From NCBI RefSeq assembly GCF_025960875.1, contig NZ_JAODLR010000025.1:1-63323 (forward strand): a DNA stretch of 63,323 nt. Reading direction: 5' to 3'. The notes under the pieces are model-generated. The model was not told the origin of the DNA. It did no database searches and saw only the letters and a list, made by a program, of their open reading frames with translations. The translations under genes were made by a program, and so were the position numbers. This DNA comes from Crystallibacter permensis. Lineage in GTDB: Bacteria; Actinomycetota; Actinomycetes; Actinomycetales; Micrococcaceae. Positions 1-6,800 of the stretch are shown here, in pieces (position 1 is the stretch's first letter; each line of letters begins with the position of its first letter).

Positions 1-34
1 CACACCACAATTTAGTGGCTACAAACGGTGGTAC

Positions 35-83
35 AAAAGAGGGCTGATCACCCGGAACCACAAGGAACCAGGGCGATCAGCCC
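35..83 (-). terminator. Rho-independent terminator of the oxidoreductase gene
   Basis: Arms at 41-53 and 71-83 pair with one mismatch (GGGCTGATCACCC against GGGCGATCAGCCC). Read on the minus strand the hairpin is followed by TCTTTTG. It lies just past the stop codon at 97. Bases 1-34 hold nothing I can identify. Confidence 0.7.
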
Positions 84-96
84 ACGTAACTTCGGT

Positions 97-1548
97 TTAG
101 AGTCCGTATTCCTCCAACAGCCGGAGCCAGACTTCGCTGATGGTGGGGTAGGCCGGAACCGCATGCCAGAGGCGATCCACCGGAACCTGGCCGACGACGG
201 CGATGGTCGCCGCGTGCAGCAACTCACTGACATCGGGCCCGGCGAAGGTGGCGCCAAGAATGACTTTGCGGTCCTCGTCGATCACCAGCTGCGCCCAACC
301 GTCATATCCGTCGGCGTGCAGCGCGGAGCCGGCGACGGCGATCGGCAGTTCTACGGCCCTGGCATTGGCGCCATTCTTCCGCGCCTGCTCAAGTGTCAGC
401 CCGACCATCGCCACTTCCGGATCCGTGAAGACCACGGACGGTACCGCAGCCTCGTCCGCGGTGGCCGCGAACCGGCTCCACGGTTCCGGAGTGCCGCTGC
501 CCAGGTCGCCCGCGACCCTTGCAGCGATCGCCTCTCCGGTGGCACGGGCCTCGTACTTCCCTTGGTGGGTCAGGAGCGCCTTGCCCGCGGCGTCTCCGAC
601 GGCGTAAAGCCAGCCGTCCTCGACGCCGGCCACCTGTCCGCTGGAATCGGTCTCAAGTTTCTCGGGGACCACACCCACGGATTCAAGTCCCAGGTCGGCC
701 AGGGCCGGATGGCGTCCGGTGGAAACCAGCAGTTTGGCGCCACTGACAATCGAAGGCGCGGCGCCGCCGTCGCTATTTGTCGGTACCAACGTCAGATGGA
801 TGCCTGAGTCATTCTGTGTGGCCTTCTGGGTGGTGGTGTGCAGCCGGATGTCGATGCCCTCCTCGCGCAGCCCGGCCTCCACCAGACGGCGTGCCGGCTC
901 CGGATAATTGGCCAGCAGATCGCCCCGGGCAACCAGCGTGACGGCCGCTCCCAGCCGGGCATAGGCCTGCGCCAGTTCCGCCCCGGACACGCCGCCGCCG
1001 AGCACCAGCAGGTTTTGCGGAATCTCCTGCGAAGCGGTGGCCTCCCGCGTGCCCCAGAAATCAACGCGGTCCAAACCCTCGATCGGCGGGATTATGGGCA
1101 CGGAGCCGGTCGCCAGCACAACCGCGTGGCCAGCCTCGATGGAGGTGGTGGCGCCGTCCTCCGCAGCCAGTTCCACCATGCACGTGCCGGTCAGCCGCGC
1201 CGTGCCGCGGAGCAGTTCGATGCCCGCGCCGTGCACCCATTCCACCTGCGACTTGTCGTCCCAGTGCGAGGTAAAGCCGTCCCGGCGCTTGAGCACTGCG
1301 TCGACATCCAGCGTCCCGGTGACCGCCTGCTTGGCGCCGTCTATGCTTCGCGCGGCATTTACAGCGGTGCCAGGGCGTAAAAGTGCCTTCGAAGGCATAC
1401 ATGCCCAATAGGAACACTCACCGCCCACAAGCGCCTTTTCGATCAGGACGGTCTTCAAGCCACCGCGCGCCGTGCGTTCGGCGACGTTTTCGCCAACGGC
1501 TCCGGCGCCAATAACTACTACATCTACCTTCATCGTCTGATCCGCCAT
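97..1548 (-). CDS. FAD-dependent pyridine nucleotide-disulfide oxidoreductase (Lpd/mercuric reductase superfamily)
   Basis: A 483-residue flavoprotein of the dihydrolipoamide dehydrogenase/mercuric reductase superfamily. The N-terminal FAD Rossmann motif GAGAVG is at residues 14-19. The redox-active pair C45/C50 lies in GGECSYWACMPSK, and a second GxGxxG (GGGVSG) binds NAD(P)H. At the C-terminus, where true Lpd has HPT..SE (catalytic His-Glu), this protein has YPTISE (Y467, E472), so the general base is not conserved. It is therefore unlikely to be the E3 of a 2-oxoacid dehydrogenase; a quinone, dithiol or metal reductase role is possible. I chose the ATG at 1548, which gives MADQTMKVDVVVIG; the reading frame stays open further upstream, but that extension does not resemble the family. 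The gene is monocistronic, with a terminator after the stop. Substrate unknown. Confidence 0.88.
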   Translation of the reverse strand: MADQTMKVDVVVIGAGAVGENVAERTARGGLKTVLIEKALVGGECSYWACMPSKALLRPGTAVNAARSIDGAKQAVTGTLDVDAVLKRRDGFTSHWDDKSQVEWVHGAGIELLRGTARLTGTCMVELAAEDGATTSIEAGHAVVLATGSVPIIPPIEGLDRVDFWGTREATASQEIPQNLLVLGGGVSGAELAQAYARLGAAVTLVARGDLLANYPEPARRLVEAGLREEGIDIRLHTTTQKATQNDSGIHLTLVPTNSDGGAAPSIVSGAKLLVSTGRHPALADLGLESVGVVPEKLETDSSGQVAGVEDGWLYAVGDAAGKALLTHQGKYEARATGEAIAARVAGDLGSGTPEPWSRFAATADEAAVPSVVFTDPEVAMVGLTLEQARKNGANARAVELPIAVAGSALHADGYDGWAQLVIDEDRKVILGATFAGPDVSELLHAATIAVVGQVPVDRLWHAVPAYPTISEVWLRLLEEYGL

Positions 1549-1614
1549 GCTCCGAGCCTTGCAGCTGCTCCGTCCGGGCACAAGGGACACAAAGGGCCGA
1601 TTAGGCGCCGCAGC

Positions 1615-1629
1615 TAGACTCGGAGGATG
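1615..1629 (+). promoter_or_regulatory. Leaderless promoter -10 for the SixA-like gene
   Basis: TAGACT at 1615-1620 is followed by exactly six bases and then ATG at 1627, so the predicted first transcribed base is the A of the start codon. The GGAGG at 1622-1626 abuts the ATG and is too close to act as a ribosome binding site. Confidence 0.5.
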
Positions 1630-2148
1630 AGCGAGCACCACATCAAGAAGCTGCTGATCCTGCGCCATGCCAAGGCTGCCTGGCCGCTGGGCGTGGAGGA
1701 TCACGAGCGGCCGCTGGCGCAGCGAGGGCACAATGAGGCGCCGCTGATTGGCCGGTGGATGGTGGAGCAGGGCCACATTCCCGACTTCATTCTGTGTTCG
1801 TCCGCGCTTCGCACGCGGCAGACCTGCACCTGGATCTGCAACGCGCTCGGCGACAAGGCGCCCACCCCGATGCTCTCCGACGGAATCTACGAAGCCTCCG
1901 CCACGCAGGTGCTTAGCGAGATCAACCAGCTCCCGGACACCATCACGAGCTTGCTGGTGATCAGCCACATGCCCGCGGTGCAGAATCTGGCCATGCGGCT
2001 CGCCTCGGTGGAATCGGACGAGGAATCGGTGATGGACATGGCCTTGCACTACCCGACATCCGGCCTGACGGTCTTCGAACATGAGAAGAGCTGGGCCGAA
2101 CTCGATGGACGCGACGCCAAGCTGACGCGGTTCGTCGTGCAGCGCTGA
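1627..2148 (+). CDS. SixA-like histidine phosphatase family protein
   Basis: 173 residues of the histidine phosphatase (phosphoglycerate mutase-like) superfamily. The N-terminal catalytic motif is LILRHAKAAW, with the phosphoacceptor histidine at H14 and R13 beside it. A conserved SSALRTRQT segment follows, and a second histidine in VISHMPAVQN lies around residue 118. Length and RHxK motif match the SixA/phosphohistidine phosphatase subgroup; the target is not visible from sequence. The gene is divergent from the oxidoreductase, with 78 bp between starts, and probably makes a leaderless mRNA. Confidence 0.85.
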   Translation: MSEHHIKKLLILRHAKAAWPLGVEDHERPLAQRGHNEAPLIGRWMVEQGHIPDFILCSSALRTRQTCTWICNALGDKAPTPMLSDGIYEASATQVLSEINQLPDTITSLLVISHMPAVQNLAMRLASVESDEESVMDMALHYPTSGLTVFEHEKSWAELDGRDAKLTRFVVQR

Positions 2149-2382
2149 GCCGGCAAGCCCCAGAGCAGTCCGGAAAAGCTCACGGACGCTCCCAGTCAGG
2201 ATCCAAATAACGACGGCGGTGGCTTGCCTTGCGCTAAGGCGCGCTGCAGGGCTTACGGCCCGTCGCAAGTACGTCGCCCATCGCCGGCCTTCGGCCACGG
2301 GTGCCGGAAAGTTTTCTGGCGTTTTTCTGCCATGCTCCGCCCCGTGGTGTGTGGGCGGTCACAAACTGTCAGAGGCGGTTCG

Positions 2383-2397
2383 TAGGGTGGGTGTATG
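2383..2397 (+). promoter_or_regulatory. Leaderless promoter -10 for the DUF222/HNH gene
   Basis: TAGGGT at 2383-2388, then six bases, then the ATG at 2395; no Shine-Dalgarno is present. The preceding gap (2149-2382) holds a few short GC-rich inverted repeats but nothing I can name. Confidence 0.45.
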
Positions 2398-4068
2398 GAA
2401 GACTTCCAGTTTGATTTCATACCGGCGCCGGAGCGGGACCTGGAGCGTGGCTTGCGGGCGCTCGGCCTGGCGGGGAGTTCGCTGCTGGAAATCATGCTGC
2501 ATAAGGTCCTCCTGGACGCCTGGGCCGAGGAGAATCTGGCCTTCGGCGGCCGGCTCGGGGACCCTTTCGACGAAGCGGCCGAGGAAGCCGCGGAGGAGGC
2601 CGGCCAGGTGCTGGCGAAGGCTGCGGTGCTGCCGGAGGCGCCGGGCCTGCCGGAGGCGCCGGGCCTGCCGGAGGGCTGGGAGGACCTCGCGCCGGCGGCG
2701 CTGGCCGGGGTGCTGGAACGGATTGATCCGGAGGCCCTCGATGATGTCGGGACCATTGATTACCTGCAGGCATGCGCGAAAACCGTGGCGTGGCTGCAGT
2801 CCGGCCGGGTGAAGGCATTGAACCGGTTCACCGAACTGCGCCCGGCCGAAGACGCCGAGACCGGCAACGCGCACGGGTTCTCCTCCTGCGCCGCAACGGA
2901 GATCGCCGCGGCCCTGGCCCAGCCCCGCGGCAGCGCGGAAAAGGATCTGGCCGAGGCCGCGCAACTGTGCGAGCATTTGCCGGGCACGGTGGAGGCCATG
3001 GCCGCCGGGGACCTGGACCTGCCGCGGGCCACCGCCATCGCCCGCGGCTCCGCCGACCTGCCCGAAAACCTGCTGCCCGCGTTCGAGGCCAAGGTCCTGC
3101 CCAAAGCCGGGAAGATCACCGTGGACACCGTGCGGGCCCGGGCCCGCAAGGCCCGCGAACGGCTGCACCCGGAAACCCTCACCGTCCGCCACGAAAAAGC
3201 GAACCAGTCCCGCAACGTCGGTCTCGTGCCGCAGGATGACGGGATGGCCGAAGTCTGGTTCCGCTGCAGCGCGGACAAGGCGCTCATGGTGTTCAACCTG
3301 GTCCAGGCCCTCTCGAAGAAGCTGCAAGGCCCCGAAGAGGCCCGCACCCTGCCCCAGCTGCGCGCCGATGTCATCACCGACCTGATCCTCCACGGCAGCG
3401 GGACTGGCACCTGCGGCGGCAACGGCAACGGCAGCGCAGCCACCGGGAACGGCAACGGCACCGGCAGCTGTACCAGCAGCGCAGCCACCCGGACCGGGAA
3501 CGGAACCTGCAAGGGTACGGGGACCGGTGCCGGGGCCGGTGTGACCGCCAGTGTCGCGGTCACATTGTCGTTGGAGACCGCGGCAAGGTTGAGCGAGGAA
3601 CCTGGCGAACTCGCCGGCTACGGGCCGATCCCGCCGGAAATGGCACGCAACCTCGCCGGACTCGCGGAATCCTGGCTGCCGGTCCTGACCGATGAATACC
3701 ACAACGCGATCGCCGCCGCGAAAGACCTCAGACACCCGCCCGAATGGCTGAAACGACTCGTCCGGTTACGCGACGGGCACTGCAGCGGCCCCGGCTGCCG
3801 CGTCGAAGCCCGGTTCTGCGAAATTGACCACACCATCGCCTGGGAAGACGGCGGTAAAACAGTGCTCGAAAATCTTAAAGCCGCCTGCAAACCCGACCAT
3901 CGTGCGAAGCACAAAGGTGGCTGGAAAGTCACCCAATACGCCGACGGCAGCACCATTTGGAAATCGCGGACCGGCCACGAATGGACCAGCACTCCCGAAA
4001 ACAGCTGGTCCATCCGCCCGCCAACCGAACCACCACCACCGGATCTCTACTCCCCGCCACCGTTCTAG
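2395..4068 (+). CDS. DUF222 / 13E12-repeat protein with C-terminal HNH endonuclease domain
   Basis: 557 residues with the layout of actinobacterial DUF222-HNH (13E12 repeat family) proteins. An alpha-helical DUF222 region occupies roughly residues 10-330. A Gly/Thr/Asn/Ser-rich linker with scattered cysteines covers about 338-385. A C-terminal HNH nuclease fold lies around 455-510 and contains CSGPGC, CEIDHTIAWEDGG and NLKAACKPDH; the histidines and cysteines fit a metal-bound beta-beta-alpha finger. The family is widely annotated as HNH endonuclease, but its role is unsettled and it is often multicopy. DNA-level repeats are obvious: an 18-bp tandem duplication at 2629-2664 (LPEAPG twice) and GGCAACGGC-type repeats at about 3405-3545. 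Signs of transfer are only suggestive. Confidence 0.88.
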   Translation: MEDFQFDFIPAPERDLERGLRALGLAGSSLLEIMLHKVLLDAWAEENLAFGGRLGDPFDEAAEEAAEEAGQVLAKAAVLPEAPGLPEAPGLPEGWEDLAPAALAGVLERIDPEALDDVGTIDYLQACAKTVAWLQSGRVKALNRFTELRPAEDAETGNAHGFSSCAATEIAAALAQPRGSAEKDLAEAAQLCEHLPGTVEAMAAGDLDLPRATAIARGSADLPENLLPAFEAKVLPKAGKITVDTVRARARKARERLHPETLTVRHEKANQSRNVGLVPQDDGMAEVWFRCSADKALMVFNLVQALSKKLQGPEEARTLPQLRADVITDLILHGSGTGTCGGNGNGSAATGNGNGTGSCTSSAATRTGNGTCKGTGTGAGAGVTASVAVTLSLETAARLSEEPGELAGYGPIPPEMARNLAGLAESWLPVLTDEYHNAIAAAKDLRHPPEWLKRLVRLRDGHCSGPGCRVEARFCEIDHTIAWEDGGKTVLENLKAACKPDHRAKHKGGWKVTQYADGSTIWKSRTGHEWTSTPENSWSIRPPTEPPPPDLYSPPPF

Positions 4069-4074
4069 AAATGA

Positions 4075-4103
4075 TTGACGCCACCAAATCGTCAACGTAT
4101 CCT
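4075..4103 (+). promoter_or_regulatory. Sigma-70-type leaderless promoter overlapping an inverted repeat
   Basis: TTGACG (4075-4080), a 17-bp spacer, and TATCCT (4098-4103), with the ATG six bases later at 4110: a near-consensus leaderless promoter. TTGACG and CGTCAA (4090-4095) form a perfect 6-bp inverted repeat spaced by 9 bp that covers the -35 box and spacer, where a repressor would be expected to bind. Confidence 0.7.
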
Positions 4104-4109
4104 GACGGC

Positions 4110-4325
4110 ATGGCCTCAAAAACTGGTCTCAGCCAAGCTGAAGGTGGCGATCCATTGCAGGAACTCGGCGCTATTCGCAAGGCCCGACTGCAAATGGAGC
4201 GGCAGGAGCACTACTGGGTGCTGCAAGCTCGCAACGCCGACGTTAGTTGGGCGGCCATTGCCGCAGTCCTGGGTGTGAGCAAGCAGGCGGCTCATCAAAA
4301 GTTTCGCAAGCGGCCCGCCGAGTGA
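4110..4325 (+). CDS. Small helix-turn-helix protein
   Basis: 71 residues. The C-terminal half (about 40-68) reads as a helix-turn-helix, with VSWAAIAAVLGVSKQAAHQK as turn and recognition helix. The N-terminal half is a charged helix (RKARLQMERQEHYWVLQARN). Proteins of this kind in actinobacteria are usually annotated as small HTH or AsnC-type DNA-binding proteins; there is no ligand-binding domain. I start it at ATG 4110 because a near-perfect promoter ends six bases before it; the frame stays open upstream inside the previous gene. Autoregulation through the dyad in its own promoter is an inference. Confidence 0.75.
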   Translation: MASKTGLSQAEGGDPLQELGAIRKARLQMERQEHYWVLQARNADVSWAAIAAVLGVSKQAAHQKFRKRPAE

Positions 4326-4394
4326 TGTAAGAGAGTCGACTGACATAGGGATCAGCCTGATCGCGCACCATCTGCAAGCAAACGGTTCCGGAAA

Positions 4395-4430
4395 CAAAAA
4401 AGAGGCCCGGTCAAATATTGACCGAGCCTC
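4395..4430 (-). terminator. Terminator of tRNA-Arg
   Basis: On the minus strand GAGGCTCGGTCAA pairs with TTGACCGGGCCTC and is followed by six T (forward AAAAAA ending near 4401). It sits directly downstream of the tRNA. Confidence 0.85.
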
Positions 4431-4438
4431 ATCTCGAG

Positions 4439-4515
<77 letters not shown>

Positions 4516-4831
4516 TTTGGCCTCGCGGCCGGATATAACTCTAGCGTGTTTCCTTCCGGTCACCAAATCGGCGCTGGGGCGAGGATCGCCACCCCTCAAA
4601 ACCCCCGGGATCATGCGGATGACTCGACATTTAGGCCCTCGATGACTAATGTGAACTAGACCGGTCTATATGACCTTTATCACTTAAAGCGCGATGCCCG
4701 AAAGGAAAAACCCTGATTTTCCGCGGTTGACAGCAACATCGATCAGTGGTTTGCGTTACAAAGCTGCAGTCCGGTCTACTCCATGGCCCATAGCATCAAT
4801 ACACACCACTGGCCCGAGAAAGGGAAGAGTC
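4516..4831 (+). promoter_or_regulatory. Upstream regulatory region of pckG
   Basis: This 316-bp gap has no credible gene. It contains a perfect 12-bp palindrome TAGACCGGTCTA at 4657-4668. Directly beside it is a CRP/GlxR-like site, TATGA-CCTTTA-TCACT, at 4669-4684 (8 of 10 bases match TGTGA-N6-TCACA). A TTGACA at 4727-4732 has no convincing -10 at normal spacing; TAGCAT at 4791 is another weak possibility. A purine-rich ribosome binding site (AGGGAAGAG) ends near 4829. Confidence 0.4.
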
Positions 4832-6673
4832 ATGGGCGATAACGCGCGTCAGCCGGTTCTTGACGAAACACTCGAGAACGCACCAACTACACATGCCAAG
4901 CTTCTGGCCTGGGTTTCCGAAGTTTCCGAGCTGACGCAGCCTGACTCAGTCTATTGGGTGGACGGTTCGGAAGCCGAGTACAAGCAACTGACGGATGAAC
5001 TGGTCGAGGCAGGCACGCTCAAGCGGCTGAACCCCGAATTGTTCCCGAACTCCTTTGCCGGCTCCTCCGATCCTAAGGACGTGGCCCGCGTCGAAGAGCG
5101 GACGTTTATCTGCTCGGAGAACGAACGCGACTCCGGCTTCACCAACAACTGGATGGAACCGGCCAAGATGAAGGGCATCCTGCGGGAGCGCTTCGCCGGC
5201 AGCATGCGTGGCCGCACCATGTATGTGATCCCGTTCGTCATGGGACACCTGGACGCAGAAGATCCGAAGTTCGGCGTCGAAATTACCGACAGCGCTTACG
5301 TGGTCGCCTCCATGCGCATCATGGCCCGCATCGGCTCGGATGTGCTGCGCAAGATCGAAGAGCTGGATGCCTTCTTCGTGCCGGCACTGCACTCCGTAGG
5401 CGCTCCACTGGAGCCGGGTCAGCAGGATGTTCCGTGGCCGTGCAACGAGGAGAAGTGGATTGTCCACTTCCCCGAGGAGCGCTCCATCTGGTCCTACGGT
5501 TCCGGCTATGGTGGCAACGCGCTGTTGGGCAAGAAGTGCTACTCCCTGCGCATCGCGTCTGTCATGGCCCGCGACGAGGGTTGGCTTGCCGAGCACATGC
5601 TGATCCTCAAGCTGACCAGCCCGGAGAACAAGGCTTACCACATCGCCGCTGCCTTCCCCTCGGCCTGTGGCAAGACCAATCTGGCCCTGCTGGATCCGAC
5701 CATCGAGGGATGGAAGGCCGAGACCCTCGGCGACGACATCAACTGGATGCGCTTCGGCAAAGAAGGCGAGCTGCGGGCGGTCAACCCTGAATTCGGCCTG
5801 TTCGGTGTGGCGCCGGGTACGGGGTGGAGCACCAACCCCAACGCCATGCGCGCCATTGCCAAGGGCAACTCCATCTTCACCAACGTGGCGCTGACCGACG
5901 ACGGCGGTGTCTGGTGGGAGGGCATGACGGATGAAGTTCCCGAGCGTCTGACCGACTGGCAGGGCAACGAATGGACCCCGGAGGCGGGCCGTCCCGCCGC
6001 GCACCCGAACTCGCGGTTCTGCACACCGATCGACCAGGTCGACATGCTGGCACCGGAGTACCACGACCCGCAGGGCGTGGCCATTGACGCCATCCTCTTC
6101 GGCGGACGCCGCAAGACCACCATCCCGCTGGTCACCGAGGCCCGCGACTGGACCAACGGCATCTTCATGGGCTCCACGTTGTCCTCGGAAACCACTGCCG
6201 CTGCAGCCGGTGCCGTGGGTGTGGTCCGCCGCGACCCGATGGCAATGCTGCCCTTCATGGGTTACGACGCCGGCGATTACCTGCGCCACTGGATCACCGT
6301 TTCCGGCAAGGGCAACCAGGAGCGTCTGCCCAAGATCTTCCTGGTCAACTGGTTCCGCCGCACGGCCGACGGTGGCTTCGCGTGGCCGGGCTTCGGGGAC
6401 AACTCCCGAGTGCTGAAGTGGGCCATCGAGCGGATCGAAGGCAAGGCCAAGGCCACGGAAACGCCGATCGGCTTCGTGCCGACGCCGGACTCCCTCGATC
6501 TCACCGGTCTAGACATGACGCCGGAACAGGTTGAGGAAGCCGTCAAGGTTGATCCTGCTGAATGGGCCGAAGAGCTCAAGGGCATCGAGGAATGGTACGC
6601 CCGCTTCGGGGAGTCCCTGCCGGAGCAGCTGTCCGCACAGCTGAAGGTGCTGCAGGAGCGCTTCGCCGCGTAA
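4832..6673 (+). CDS. pckG: Phosphoenolpyruvate carboxykinase (GTP)
   Basis: 613 residues, the normal length for GTP-dependent PEPCK, which converts oxaloacetate plus GTP to PEP plus CO2 in the first committed step of gluconeogenesis. The kinase P-loop PSACGKTN has C279 (the conserved reactive cysteine), G280, K281 and T282. The substrate and metal regions [16 protein letters not shown] and [12 protein letters not shown] also match the family. The frame opens at 4694, but I start at ATG 4832 because it follows a purine-rich ribosome binding site and the protein then begins like family members. A strong terminator follows. The upstream palindrome and CRP-like site suggest carbon-source control. 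Confidence 0.97.
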   Translation: MGDNARQPVLDETLENAPTTHAKLLAWVSEVSELTQPDSVYWVDGSEAEYKQLTDELVEAGTLKRLNPELFPNSFAGSSDPKDVARVEERTFICSENERDSGFTNNWMEPAKMKGILRERFAGSMRGRTMYVIPFVMGHLDAEDPKFGVEITDSAYVVASMRIMARIGSDVLRKIEELDAFFVPALHSVGAPLEPGQQDVPWPCNEEKWIVHFPEERSIWSYGSGYGGNALLGKKCYSLRIASVMARDEGWLAEHMLILKLTSPENKAYHIAAAFPSACGKTNLALLDPTIEGWKAETLGDDINWMRFGKEGELRAVNPEFGLFGVAPGTGWSTNPNAMRAIAKGNSIFTNVALTDDGGVWWEGMTDEVPERLTDWQGNEWTPEAGRPAAHPNSRFCTPIDQVDMLAPEYHDPQGVAIDAILFGGRRKTTIPLVTEARDWTNGIFMGSTLSSETTAAAAGAVGVVRRDPMAMLPFMGYDAGDYLRHWITVSGKGNQERLPKIFLVNWFRRTADGGFAWPGFGDNSRVLKWAIERIEGKAKATETPIGFVPTPDSLDLTGLDMTPEQVEEAVKVDPAEWAEELKGIEEWYARFGESLPEQLSAQLKVLQERFAA

Positions 6674-6698
6674 GGTTCCCTGCCGCTAGGACCGTACG

Positions 6699-6739
6699 GA
6701 AGCAGGTCCCGACAATTGAGTCGGGGCCTGCTTCTTTTA
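6699..6739 (+). terminator. Terminator after pckG
   Basis: GAAGCAGGTCCCGAC (6699-6713) pairs with GTCGGGGCCTGCTTC (6720-6734) with one G-U wobble, followed by TTTT. Confidence 0.88.
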
Positions 6740-6800
6740 ACGGGCTCCGGGCGTATCTTGTAGAGGACCGGCCGTCGGCGACCCTCGGAGGATCCTCAGA

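Noticed and set aside
97-2298. 733-residue extended frame for the oxidoreductase
   Set aside because: The first ~250 codons run antisense to the SixA-like gene and do not resemble the family; the enzyme begins at 1548.
3405-3545. GGCAACGGC-type repeats as a CRISPR or intergenic repeat array
   Set aside because: They are short, imperfect, in frame, and lie within the DUF222-HNH coding sequence; there are no spacers.
4727-4732. Perfect TTGACA upstream of pckG as a promoter
   Set aside because: No acceptable -10 hexamer lies 16-18 bp downstream, so I do not call a promoter from it alone.
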